From JAQGMJ01 sp036498945 (lineage in GTDB: Bacteria; Pseudomonadota; Gammaproteobacteria; Burkholderiales; JAEUOS01), in the NCBI GenBank assembly GCA_036498945.1, contig DASYEQ010000094.1:14942-78941 (forward strand): 64,000 nt of DNA, read 5' to 3'. The notes beneath the pieces were generated by a model. It was not told the DNA's origin and ran no database searches. It was given only the letters and a program-made list of their open reading frames with translations. The position numbers and the translations under genes are program-made. Of the stretch, positions 50,064-58,637 are shown one piece after another; position 1 is the first letter of the stretch, and the number at the start of each line of letters is the position of its first letter.

Positions 50064-51854
50064 CTACTTCGCGCCCCACGGTTTCCACCATTTCTTGGTG
50101 TCGCCGGTCTTGTCCTCGCTGCCTGGGGTGGAAGGTCCCCTGGGCTGCTGCGGCTTGATGGTGGTGGTGGGCAGCGGCTGCGGGTTTGCGGCGGGCGTCG
50201 CGGCCTGCGTCGGCACCGTCACCGGTGTAGGCGAGGTGAGGGCAGCCTTGAACTCGGCCACCGATTGCGGGCGCTTGTTTTCGTCCGGCACCAGGGCCCA
50301 GTCGACGGCGGCGAGGAAAGAGGGGCTGAAGCGGTCCGCGCCGCCCTTGGAGGCGGGCACCATCTTGTCGGCCTTGATACGTGCGGGCGCTTCGACCGGC
50401 TTGGCGCCGGTGATCACCCAGTAGAGCATGCCGCCGAAGGCGTAGAGGTCGGTCCAGGGGCCCTGCTTGCCGTGCGAGTGGTATTGCTCGAAGGGGGCGT
50501 AGCCGGGGGTGACGATGGTGGTGAGGCTGCGGCTGCGCGTGCCCACCGCATGGCGGGCGGCGCCGAAGTCGAGCAGCACCATGCTGTCGTCTTTGCGCAC
50601 GAAGATGTTGGCGGGCTTGATGTCGCGGTGCAGGAAGCCGGCCTTGTGCACGACGTCGAGACCGTCGAGCAGCGGCAGGATCATCTTCAGCAGCAGCGCC
50701 TCTTCGATGGTCTTGCGGTCGCCCAGCCAGTCCTTGAAGGAGTCGCCGGACTCATAGTCCATCACCATGTAGGCGGTGTTGTTGGCCTGGAAGAAGCGCG
50801 ACACGCGCACCACGTTGCCATGCTTGAAGTTGGCGAGTGTGCGGCATTCCTTGAGAAACTTGTCCAGGCCTTCCTTGAAGGCTTCCTCGTCCTCGGGAGT
50901 CTTGATGCGCACGCCGCCGTTGGAATCGCGGGCGCACATGTCGCTGGGGAAGTATTCCTTGATCGCGACTTCCGCCTCAAGGTTGGTGTCCATCGCGAGG
51001 TAGGTGATGCCGAAGCCGCCGATGCCGAGCGTCCACTCGATGGTGTACTCCTGCAGCTGGGTGGCGACGGGCAGCGCCAGGCGCGATTCCTGCGGCATCT
51101 GCGCCTGCGCCTTGGCGAGTGCCTGGCGCTTGAGCTCGGCGTACTCGGCCGGTAGCGAAGCCTCGGCGTTGGCGGCCGCGGCCTGCGCCTTCGGGTCGGG
51201 CACGGTGCCGCCGCTGGTGCGCATGGCGACCACGCCGGCCGGGGCTGCGGGTCGCGGCGTGGCGGCCGGTGCGCGTGAGGGGCCGGGCTGCATCAGCGAC
51301 ACCGGCTCCGCCATCGACGGGCCGTGCGAGATGGATTTATCGGCAGGCGCCGGTGCTGCCGCCACAGGGGCCGCGACGGCAGGAGCGGAGGGTGCGGTAG
51401 CAGCAGACGTGGCGCTGGAGGGAGTTGCGGCAGGGGAGGCGGGGGAGGCAGCGGCAGGCTTGGGGGCGGCGACAACAGCAGGGGAAGCGGCCGCCGAAGC
51501 GGCAGCAGGGACCGCAGCTGAAGCAGGCGCCGCAGTTGAAGCAGGCGCCGCAGTCGGGGGAGGCGGGCTGGCATCGGCAGGCGTCGCGCTCGAGGCAGCG
51601 GTGGGAGCCGGGGCAGCAGCGGGCGCTTCGGCTTTCGGCTTCCCCGCAGCCTCGGGCGCCTTCGCGGCTTCAACGGCGGGCGGCGCGGCGGACGCGGCAC
51701 TGGACTCGGGCGCCGCGCTCGGCGTGCCGGTCTGGGCGAAGCGCTTGATCTTCAGCAGTTCAGCGGCCTTCTGAATCTGGCTGAAGGAAGGCTCGGCGCC
51801 CTTGCTGCTTTCCGCGTTGTCCTTCTTGTCTTGATCCACGATGGTATTCCCCAA
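50064..51854 (-). CDS. Serine/threonine protein kinase with a long Ala/Pro-rich N-terminus
   Basis: 596 aa from TTG 51854; GTG 51839 (after GGGGA) is a good alternative. Residues about 40-220 are low-complexity Ala/Pro/Ser. The kinase domain (about 272-540) shows the glycine loop LGIGGFGITY, lysine in VAIKEYFP, HRDIKPANIF and DFGAARHA, and an activation segment TPGYAPFEQY. The tail after 540 is Pro/Thr/Gln-rich and ends KKWWKPWGAK; no membrane helix is visible. It sits six bases after the PP2C gene, so the two form a reversible phosphorylation pair. Confidence 0.93.
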   Translation of the reverse strand: MGNTIVDQDKKDNAESSKGAEPSFSQIQKAAELLKIKRFAQTGTPSAAPESSAASAAPPAVEAAKAPEAAGKPKAEAPAAAPAPTAASSATPADASPPPPTAAPASTAAPASAAVPAAASAAASPAVVAAPKPAAASPASPAATPSSATSAATAPSAPAVAAPVAAAPAPADKSISHGPSMAEPVSLMQPGPSRAPAATPRPAAPAGVVAMRTSGGTVPDPKAQAAAANAEASLPAEYAELKRQALAKAQAQMPQESRLALPVATQLQEYTIEWTLGIGGFGITYLAMDTNLEAEVAIKEYFPSDMCARDSNGGVRIKTPEDEEAFKEGLDKFLKECRTLANFKHGNVVRVSRFFQANNTAYMVMDYESGDSFKDWLGDRKTIEEALLLKMILPLLDGLDVVHKAGFLHRDIKPANIFVRKDDSMVLLDFGAARHAVGTRSRSLTTIVTPGYAPFEQYHSHGKQGPWTDLYAFGGMLYWVITGAKPVEAPARIKADKMVPASKGGADRFSPSFLAAVDWALVPDENKRPQSVAEFKAALTSPTPVTVPTQAATPAANPQPLPTTTIKPQQPRGPSTPGSEDKTGDTKKWWKPWGAK

Positions 51855-51860
51855 GCGGCG

Positions 51861-52868
51861 TTACGCCAGCAGTTCGTACGCCCGGCGGGCAAACTGTTCG
51901 GACTGCTCGCGGCCCATGCGTTCTTCCAGCGCCGATTCGCAGCCGCTGATCAGGCTGACCATCTCTTCAGCGCTGGCGCAATCCTCGACCTGGTCGGCAA
52001 GTATGCTGCCATCGAAATCCTTGATGTGTGTGACGACGTACTGCACGTAGCGCCGCGCATCTTCCAGCGGCGAGGGCGTAGCCGGCGGCTTGCCGCCGAA
52101 CAATGCCCCCAACAAGCCGCGCTTGCCTTGCGGCGCGGGCTTGCGGATCAGCGCGACCGAGATGTTGTCGCCATTGCCCAGCCCGCGCTTGCGCGCCAGG
52201 GCGATCAGGCGGTCGCAGGCTTCCGGCAGGGCGCGGTAGCTGATCAGCTGCGCCATCTCGAAGGGCTCGAAGTAGGTCCACAGGCCGTCGGAGCCGAGCA
52301 GGATGGTGTCGCCGGCTTCCGGGTCTTCCAGGCTGCCGAACACCATGGTGGGCGGCTCATCACCGCCGAGGCTGGAGAACAGGCGGCTGCGCTCCGGGTG
52401 GGTGAGCATGTCGGCTTCGCTGATCTTGCCTTGCTGGAACAGGATCTCGACCAGCGAATGGTCTTCGGTGCGCTTGACGAATTTGCCGTCGCGAAAGAGA
52501 TACAGGCGGCTGTCGCCGCAATGCGCCCAGACGATACGCTCGGGCCCGGCCATGGCGAGCACGGCGGTGGAGCGCGGGTCGCGCTGGTAGCCTTGGCCGG
52601 CGGCGGCGACCTTGTCGTGCGCGGCGAGGATCATGGCGCGCAGGCGGTCTTTCGGGACATCCTTGCCGGGCGTAAAGGTATCGAACAGCGGCAGCACGGC
52701 ATCGATCACGGCCTGCGAGGCCAGCGCCCCGCCCATGTGGCCGCCCATGCCATCGGCCAGGACGGCAAGGACGAAATTCTCGCTGGCCGGGTGCGCGATC
52801 ACGGCTACCCGGTCCTGTTGCTCCTTGCGGTCACCGACGTTTTCGGCACTGGCGTATTCGTAGATCAT
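51861..52868 (-). CDS. PP2C-type Ser/Thr protein phosphatase
   Basis: 335 aa. Metal-binding PPM motifs are present: NVGDRKEQQDR (about 10-20), LADGMGGH, GSDGLWTYF and GNGDNISVAL. It removes phosphate from substrates of the neighbouring kinase. ATG 52868 follows GAGAAG; the frame is open further upstream without a good site. The last 70 residues (KPAPQGKRGLLGALFGGKPP and beyond) are an extra helical tail of unknown role. No type VI secretion genes are next to the pair. Confidence 0.95.
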   Translation of the reverse strand: MIYEYASAENVGDRKEQQDRVAVIAHPASENFVLAVLADGMGGHMGGALASQAVIDAVLPLFDTFTPGKDVPKDRLRAMILAAHDKVAAAGQGYQRDPRSTAVLAMAGPERIVWAHCGDSRLYLFRDGKFVKRTEDHSLVEILFQQGKISEADMLTHPERSRLFSSLGGDEPPTMVFGSLEDPEAGDTILLGSDGLWTYFEPFEMAQLISYRALPEACDRLIALARKRGLGNGDNISVALIRKPAPQGKRGLLGALFGGKPPATPSPLEDARRYVQYVVTHIKDFDGSILADQVEDCASAEEMVSLISGCESALEERMGREQSEQFARRAYELLA

Positions 52869-53266
52869 TCTTCTCGATGAGCCGCCTCCGATGCCGGCGC
52901 ACACAGGTATAACCCGCCATGCACCCATGGCGCGGCTGACGCGGCCTGTGGATCCCCTCTGCGCATACTATAGCGCGCCGAGGGGGAATCAACAACCGCC
53001 ACAAAGGGTTATATGTGACGGATTACCGCCGCGGCAAGCTTGCGTTCGCGCCCCGCCGTGACCCCTTTGACCGCGCCATGGCAATGTCATTAAATTTGCG
53101 CGCGCACGCGCCGCCGGGCTCCAGGCTCCTTATAATGGCGCACCTCCAGATCAGTGCACATGGCCGGCGCCGCCAGCGCGCCCGGATAGTGTGGCCTATT
53201 GGCCCGCGCCAGGGATGCGGATGATAGTGGAGCGAATTCGTTGAAACCATTTGTCCGCCGTCCCGC
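52869..53266. other. 398-base intergenic region between divergent PP2C and glycosylase genes
   Basis: This stretch must hold promoters for both directions. A TATAAT lies at 53131-53136 on the plus strand, but without a -35 box at the right distance. I see no gene, tRNA or convincing structured RNA. A short frame at 53015-53224 has no recognisable protein features and is not called. Confidence 0.5.
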
Positions 53267-53914
53267 ATGAGCGCGAAAAAATCCTTAAGGCCAAATTGCA
53301 TGCCCGAGTACTGGGAAGATGCCAAGAGCGAACTGATGCGCTGTGACCGCGTGCTGCGCCGGGTGATCCCCAAGTACGAGAACGACTGCCTGCAAACCCG
53401 CGGCGATCCTTTCCTCACGCTGGCGCGCTCCATCATCGGCCAGCAGATCTCGGTCAAGGCCGCCGAGTCGATCTGGGGCCGGCTGTTCGGCGCGGTGAGC
53501 GAATTCACCCCCGCCAAGGTGGTGCGCCTGAAGATGGATAAGCTGCGCGCCTGCGGCCTGTCGCAGCGCAAGGCCGAGTACATCCTCGACCTCGCCGCGC
53601 ACTTCAAGCAGGGCGGGGTGCGCATCGAGGACTGGCAGGCGCTGGACGACGAGACGGTGATCGCCGCGCTCACCAGCATCCGCGGCATCGGCCGCTGGAC
53701 CGCCGAGATGTTCCTCATCTTCAACCTGATGCGCCCCAACGTCTTTCCGGCCGACGACATCGGCCTGCAGAAGGCGGTGAGCCTGCATTACTTCGGCGGC
53801 GAGAAGCTCACCCGCAGCGAACTGCGCGAGGTGGGCGAGAACTGGGCGCCCTGGCGCTCGGTCGGCACCTGGTACATGTGGCGGGCGCTGGATCCTCTTC
53901 CCGTAGCGTATTGA
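53267..53914 (+). CDS. DNA-3-methyladenine glycosylase II (HhH-GPD family)
   Basis: 215 aa. The helix-hairpin-helix is at about 137-147 (SIRGIGRWTAEM) and the catalytic aspartate is D163 or D164 in FPADDIGLQ. ARSIIGQQISVKAA is the usual first helix pair. It removes alkylated bases and is of the short AlkA/Mag type without the N-terminal domain of E. coli AlkA. No iron-sulphur cysteines are present. ATG 53300 is a possible later start. A hairpin repeat begins just after the stop. Confidence 0.92.
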   Translation: MSAKKSLRPNCMPEYWEDAKSELMRCDRVLRRVIPKYENDCLQTRGDPFLTLARSIIGQQISVKAAESIWGRLFGAVSEFTPAKVVRLKMDKLRACGLSQRKAEYILDLAAHFKQGGVRIEDWQALDDETVIAALTSIRGIGRWTAEMFLIFNLMRPNVFPADDIGLQKAVSLHYFGGEKLTRSELREVGENWAPWRSVGTWYMWRALDPLPVAY

Positions 53915-53915
53915 G

Positions 53916-53945
53916 CAGGCAAAAGTACAAACCTACTTTTGCCTG
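53916..53945. repeat. Intergenic hairpin repeat, copy 2 (CAAAAGTA family)
   Basis: CAGGCAAAAGTA and TACTTTTGCCTG pair perfectly around CAAACC, one base after the stop codon. Compared with copy 1 (32803) the outer bases differ in both arms so that pairing is kept. Confidence 0.85.
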
Positions 53946-53955
53946 GTCTGATTTG

Positions 53956-53990
53956 TCAGTAAATCGCTGGCGGGCCAGACGATTTACTGA
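53956..53990. repeat. Second long hairpin before accA
   Basis: TCAGTAAATCGCTGG pairs with CCAG-A-CGATTTACTGA through a CGGG loop: a 15-bp stem with a single bulged A, ending 50 bases before the accA start. It could act in the accA leader or be part of the same mobile hairpin element. Confidence 0.75.
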
Positions 53991-54040
53991 AGTAAAATGC
54001 GAGGACAAAGCAATAGTGGAGCTTCGCTTCGCGCCTGAAT

Positions 54041-55006
54041 ATGAAAACCACCTTCCTCGATTTCGAACAGCCGATCGCCGAGCTTGAGGCCAAGATCGAA
54101 GAGTTGCGCTACGTGCAGGACGACTCGGCCGTGGACATCTCGGAGGAGATCGACCGGCTGAAGAAAAAGGCGCAGTCCCTCACCAAGGACATCTACGCCA
54201 AGCTCACGCCGTGGCAGATCTCGCAGGTGGCGCGCCATCCGCAGCGCCCCTATACGCTGGACTACGTCGAGGCGATCTTCAGCGACTTCCACGAACTGCA
54301 CGGCGACCGCGCCTATGCCGACGATGCCTCCGTCGTCGGCGGCCTCGCCCGCTTCAACGGCCAGGCTTGCATGGTGATCGGCCACCAGAAGGGGCGCGAC
54401 ATCAAGGAGCGCACCCTGCGCAACTTCGGCATGCCGCGTCCCGAGGGCTACCGCAAGGCACTGCGCCTGATGCATACCGCGGAGAAGTTCAAGCTGCCGC
54501 TGTTCACCTTCGTCGACACGCCCGGCGCCTATCCCGGCATCGGCGCGGAAGAGCGCGGCCAGAGCGAGGCGATCGGCCACAACCTGTTCGCCATGGCCGG
54601 GCTGACAGTGCCCATCATCACCACCATCATCGGCGAAGGCGGCTCCGGCGGCGCGCTGGCAATCGCCATGGGTGACGCGGTGCTGATGCTGCAATACGCC
54701 ACCTACTCGGTGATCTCTCCGGAAGGCTGTGCCTCCATCCTGTGGAAGAGCGCGGAAAAGGCGCCCGAGGCCGCCGAGATCCTCGGCATCACCGCGCAGC
54801 GCCTGAAGACCCTGGGCCTGATCGACAAGATCATCAGCGAGCCGCAGGGCGGGGCGCACCGCGACCCCGCGGCCGCTGCGCAGACCCTGAAAAAAGCCCT
54901 GGCTGATGCCTTGCGCCAGCTCGCCGACGTACCCACCGAAAAGCTGCTGAAGACGCGCTACGAGCGCCTGATGCAGTACGGCAAGTTTGAGGAAGAAACC
55001 GCCTGA
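54041..55006 (+). CDS. accA: Acetyl-CoA carboxylase carboxyltransferase subunit alpha
   Basis: 321 aa. AccA with AccD moves the carboxyl group from biotin to acetyl-CoA, making malonyl-CoA for FabD and FabH. It starts TTFLDFEQPIAELEAKIEEL and has FVDTPGAYPGIGAEERGQSE and GEGGSGGALAI. The frame overlaps the likely tilS start by 20 bases. Confidence 0.98.
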   Translation: MKTTFLDFEQPIAELEAKIEELRYVQDDSAVDISEEIDRLKKKAQSLTKDIYAKLTPWQISQVARHPQRPYTLDYVEAIFSDFHELHGDRAYADDASVVGGLARFNGQACMVIGHQKGRDIKERTLRNFGMPRPEGYRKALRLMHTAEKFKLPLFTFVDTPGAYPGIGAEERGQSEAIGHNLFAMAGLTVPIITTIIGEGGSGGALAIAMGDAVLMLQYATYSVISPEGCASILWKSAEKAPEAAEILGITAQRLKTLGLIDKIISEPQGGAHRDPAAAAQTLKKALADALRQLADVPTEKLLKTRYERLMQYGKFEEETA

Positions 55007-56009
55007 GGAAGCGGGCGCGGCCGCGTCCGTGCTGCATCAGGCGGTGCGCGAAGGCCTCGCCGCCGCGGCAGCCGCTCTCGGGCGCGCGCCGGCATTTTGC
55101 GCCGGCTACTCCGGCGGTCTTGATTCCACCGTCCTGCTGGAGGTGCTCGCCGCCCTGCGCAAGGAAGAGTCGTTCTCCTTGCGCGCCGTGCACGTGCACC
55201 ACGGCTTGAGTCCGAATGCCGACGCCTGGGAGCGCCACTGCGCCACCCAGTGCGCCGCGCTGCGCGTGCCCCTGCAAGTCGCCCACGTCGCCGTCAACCG
55301 CGCCCCGCGCACCAGCCTGGAAGAAGAGGCGCGGCGCGCGCGCCAGGCGGCGTTTGCCGACACCGGCGCCGACGTGATCATGCTGGCGCACCACGCCGAT
55401 GACCAGGCCGAGACCCTGCTGCTGCAACTCCTGCGCGGCGCCGGCCCCAAGGGCCTGGCCGGCATGCCGCTGTTGAAGACGCTGGATGCCGCGCGCGCCA
55501 GGCCCTTGCTGCTGCGCCCCGTGCTCGAATTCTCGCGCGCGCAATTGCAGGAATACGCCGAGGCTCGCAGCCTGACCTGGATCGACGACGAGAGCAACGC
55601 GGACGACAGCCTGAAGCGCAACTTCCTGCGCAACAACGTGATGCCGCTCCTGCGCGACGGTTTTCCGGCGCCGGCGGAAACCCTCTCGCGCGCCGCCGGC
55701 CACCAGGCCGAAGCCGCGCAATTGCTCGACGCCTTGGCCGATCTCGACCTCGATGCTGCTGCAGCGGGGGCTGATCTCGATGTCGAAGCCCTCAAGCGCT
55801 TCGACGACGCGCGCCTGAAAAATGCCCTGCGCCGCTGGCTCGACCGTGCCGGCCTGCGCCAGCCCTCCCAGGCGCGTCTCGCCGCGCTGCTGCGGGCGCT
55901 ACGCGACAGCAGCAACGACACACGGCTGCGCTGGGAACACGAAGGCGCCTGCGTGGTCAGGCAAAAGGGCGTTTTGCGCCTGGAAACGGCCGCCTCCAGC
56001 CCCATTTAG
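54987..56009 (+). CDS. tilS: tRNA(Ile)-lysidine synthase
   Basis: 340 aa as called from TTG 54987; GTG 55029 is an alternative start. The PP-loop SGGLDST (about 42-48) and HHADDQAETLLLQLLRGAG give the N-type ATP pyrophosphatase core. TWIDDESNADDSLKRNFLR is the TilS-specific block. The enzyme converts C34 of the CAU anticodon to lysidine so that it reads AUA. The C-terminal domain is short compared with the E. coli form (432 aa). Confidence 0.94.
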   Translation: MRKKPPEEAGAAASVLHQAVREGLAAAAAALGRAPAFCAGYSGGLDSTVLLEVLAALRKEESFSLRAVHVHHGLSPNADAWERHCATQCAALRVPLQVAHVAVNRAPRTSLEEEARRARQAAFADTGADVIMLAHHADDQAETLLLQLLRGAGPKGLAGMPLLKTLDAARARPLLLRPVLEFSRAQLQEYAEARSLTWIDDESNADDSLKRNFLRNNVMPLLRDGFPAPAETLSRAAGHQAEAAQLLDALADLDLDAAAAGADLDVEALKRFDDARLKNALRRWLDRAGLRQPSQARLAALLRALRDSSNDTRLRWEHEGACVVRQKGVLRLETAASSPI

Positions 56010-56090
56010 CGCTGCAAGGGCCCGCAAAACGCGAATTGACCCGCGGCGGCGCAAAATCCCCAAGCAAATGCAGCAAAACCGCGCCATTTT

Positions 56091-56099
56091 TGCTATAAT
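56091..56099 (+). promoter_or_regulatory. Extended -10 promoter of ndk
   Basis: TGCTATAAT is a perfect extended -10 box, 54 bases before the ndk start, in an A/T-rich leader. There is no clear -35 box, as expected for extended -10 promoters. Confidence 0.6.
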
Positions 56100-56152
56100 T
56101 CTAGGTTAAGTTTCCTACCTCAAAACCTTAATTTATTTGGAGTTTTTCGAAA

Positions 56153-56578
56153 ATGGCCATCGAGCGTACTCTCTCGATCATCAAGCCCGACGCGGTTGCA
56201 AAAAACGTCATCGGCAAGATCTACCAGCGTTTTGAGGATGCCGGGCTCAAAGTCATCGCCGCGCGCATGACCCACCTGTCGCGCGCCGAGGCCGAAGGCT
56301 TCTACGCCGTGCACAAGGAACGTCCCTTTTTCAAGGACCTGGTTGACTTCATGATCTCCGGCCCGGTGATGATCCAGGTGCTGGAAGGCGAAAGCGCGAT
56401 CCTGAAGAATCGCGACCTGATGGGCGCCACCGACCCGAAGAAGGCCGCCAAGGGCACCATCCGCGCCGACTTCGCCGACAGCATCGACGCCAACGCCGTG
56501 CACGGTTCCGACGCGCCGGAAACCGCGCAGGTCGAGATCGCCTATTACTTCCCGGCGCTCAACGTCTACTCGCGTTAA
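56153..56578 (+). CDS. ndk: Nucleoside diphosphate kinase
   Basis: 141 aa. The phosphorylated histidine is His117 in NAVHGSDAPE; it starts AIERTLSIIKPDAVAKNVIG. It balances NTP and dNTP pools. GGAG lies before ATG 56153. rlmN follows 20 bases later, and the run to bamB probably starts from this promoter. Confidence 0.99.
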   Translation: MAIERTLSIIKPDAVAKNVIGKIYQRFEDAGLKVIAARMTHLSRAEAEGFYAVHKERPFFKDLVDFMISGPVMIQVLEGESAILKNRDLMGATDPKKAAKGTIRADFADSIDANAVHGSDAPETAQVEIAYYFPALNVYSR

Positions 56579-56598
56579 ACGCCACGCCTGAGACGGCC

Positions 56599-57759
56599 AT
56601 GAGCGAAGCGCCGCGCGCGAACCTGCTGGATTATGACGGCCCGGGTCTGGCCGCATGGTTCGGCGCGCGCGGCGAAAAGCCGTTCCGGGCGAAGCAGGTG
56701 CTGAAGTGGATGCACCAGTCGCAAGTGGCTGATTTCGGCGCCATGACCGACCTGGCGAAAAGCCTGCGCGCCAAGCTCGAAGCCGAGGCGGAAATCGCCT
56801 TGCCGCCGGTGATCCGCGACAACATCGCCTCCGACGGCACGCGCAAATGGCTGCTGGACGTGGGCAACGGCAACGCCGTCGAAGCCGTGTTCATCCCCGA
56901 AGATGACCGCGGTACCCTTTGCATCTCCACCCAGGCCGGCTGCGCGGTCGATTGCGCCTTCTGCTCCACCGGCAAGCAGGGCTTCTCGCGCAACCTCACC
57001 GTGGCCGAGATCATCGGCCAGCTGTTCCTCGCCAACCGGCTGTTGCGCGAATCCGGTGGCGCCCGCTATGCCCCGGAAGGGATGGATCCGGGCGCGGGCA
57101 ATCTGCGCCCCGTCACCAACGTCGTCATGATGGGCATGGGCGAGCCGCTGCTCAATTTCGACAACACGGTGGCGGCGCTGAACCTGATGCTGGACGACAA
57201 CGCCTACGGCCTGTCGCGCCGCCGCGTCACGCTCTCCACCTCCGGCGTGGTGCCGATGATGGATCGCCTGCGTGACGCCTGCCCGGTGGCGCTTGCCGTC
57301 TCGCTGCACGCCCCGAATGATTCCCTGCGCGACACCCTGGTACCGCTCAACCGCAAGTACCCCTTGCGCGAACTGATGGCCGCCTGCTTGCGCTATCTTG
57401 AAAAAGCGCCGCGCGACTTCATCACTTTCGAATACATCATGCTCGCCGGCGTCAATGACACGCCGGCGCACGCGCGCGAGCTGGTTGCCCTCACGCGCGA
57501 GGTCCCCTGCAAGTTCAATCTCATACCGTTCAATCCGTTTTCGGTCGGCAATGTGCCGGTGCAGTTCGGGCGTTCCGACCCGGCGCGCATCCGCGCCTTT
57601 GCCGAGATTTTGATGGGCGAAGGTATCGTCACCACCACGCGCAAGACGCGGGGGGACGATATCGATGCCGCCTGCGGCCAGCTCGCGGGCGAAGTCGCCG
57701 ATCGCACCAAACGCGTCATCCGCCTGCAAAGGCGGACGGCCGAGCCGTCCGGCGTGTGA
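56599..57759 (+). CDS. rlmN: 23S rRNA/tRNA (adenine-C2)-methyltransferase
   Basis: 386 aa radical-SAM enzyme. The cluster cysteines are C115, C119 and C122 (CAVDCAFC). The methyl-carrying cysteine lies in the C-terminal GDDIDAACGQL, near 363. It methylates A2503 of 23S rRNA and A37 of some tRNAs. The N-terminal accessory domain (1-90) is intact. Confidence 0.98.
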   Translation: MSEAPRANLLDYDGPGLAAWFGARGEKPFRAKQVLKWMHQSQVADFGAMTDLAKSLRAKLEAEAEIALPPVIRDNIASDGTRKWLLDVGNGNAVEAVFIPEDDRGTLCISTQAGCAVDCAFCSTGKQGFSRNLTVAEIIGQLFLANRLLRESGGARYAPEGMDPGAGNLRPVTNVVMMGMGEPLLNFDNTVAALNLMLDDNAYGLSRRRVTLSTSGVVPMMDRLRDACPVALAVSLHAPNDSLRDTLVPLNRKYPLRELMAACLRYLEKAPRDFITFEYIMLAGVNDTPAHARELVALTREVPCKFNLIPFNPFSVGNVPVQFGRSDPARIRAFAEILMGEGIVTTTRKTRGDDIDAACGQLAGEVADRTKRVIRLQRRTAEPSGV

Positions 57760-57788
57760 CGGCCCGGTTCAAGAACAGGGAGACCTGC

Positions 57789-58637
57789 ATGTTACGTAAA
57801 CCGTTTTTTGACCGTCCGTGCGCCGCCGTAGGGCTGGCCAGCGCGATGGCCTTTTGCCTGGCGTTGGGGGGCTGCGCCGGTAACTCCTCCAGCGGCTCCA
57901 ATATCAATCCCGGCGGCCCGCGCAACAGCGACCGCCTGGTGAGCATGGAGGGGCGCAGCTTCGGTGATCCGCTGGAAAGCGCCAAGGCGCACACCGAGCT
58001 GGCCTTCGGCTACTTTCAGCGCGGTGCCATGGCGGTGGCGCTGGACGAGATCAGCGTCGCCCTGAAGTCGAAGTCGGACTATTACCAGGCCTATAACGTC
58101 CTCGGCCTGGTCTACATGGACCTGGGCGAGAACAGCAAGTCGGAAGACGCCTTCCGCCACGCCCTGTCGATCGCCCCCAATGACTCCGACACCCTTAACA
58201 ACTACGGCTGGTTCCTGTGCCAGACCCAGCGCGAGCGCCAGGCCATTCCGCAATTCATGGCGGCGCTGAAAAACCCGCTGTATTCGAGTCCCTCCAAGCC
58301 TTATCTGAACGCCGGCATCTGCTCGGAAAAGATCAATGACGTGGTGGCGGCCGAGAATTACTACCGCAAGGCCTTCAGCCTCGACCCCGGCAATCCCGGC
58401 GTGATGCTGCACCTGGGCGACCTTTACTACAAGCGCAACGAGCTTGACAAGGCACGCTTTTACGTCGACCGCCTGAACAAGAGCTTCGAGCCCTCCGCCG
58501 GCTCGCTATGGCTGGCGTTGCGCATCGAGCGCAAGGCCGGCGATCGGGCGTCCGAGTCGAGCTACGCCGCGCAACTGCGCCGGCGCTATCCCGATTCACC
58601 GGAAAACCAGCGCCTGAAGCAAGGACAGTTCGAGTGA
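57789..58637 (+). CDS. pilF: Type IV pilus biogenesis lipoprotein PilF/PilW
   Basis: 282 aa. A lipoprotein signal (LALGGC, Cys29) precedes about six TPR units (for example YFQRGAMAVALDEISVAL and YYRKAFSLDPGNPGVMLHLG). PilF guides the PilQ secretin to the outer membrane. It lies between rlmN and the rodZ-like gene, the usual order in proteobacteria. GGGAG precedes ATG 57789; it overlaps the next gene by GTGA. Confidence 0.95.
   Translation: MLRKPFFDRPCAAVGLASAMAFCLALGGCAGNSSSGSNINPGGPRNSDRLVSMEGRSFGDPLESAKAHTELAFGYFQRGAMAVALDEISVALKSKSDYYQAYNVLGLVYMDLGENSKSEDAFRHALSIAPNDSDTLNNYGWFLCQTQRERQAIPQFMAALKNPLYSSPSKPYLNAGICSEKINDVVAAENYYRKAFSLDPGNPGVMLHLGDLYYKRNELDKARFYVDRLNKSFEPSAGSLWLALRIERKAGDRASESSYAAQLRRRYPDSPENQRLKQGQFE

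Noticed and set aside
51004..51774. Plus-strand Gly/Ala-rich frame that looks like a repeat protein
   Set aside because: It is the complement of the Ala/Pro-rich N-terminal part of the kinase gene; the repeats come from codon bias there.
53131..53136. TATAAT before the DNA glycosylase gene as its promoter
   Set aside because: The nearest TTG-type -35 box is about 29 bases away and no other support was found.
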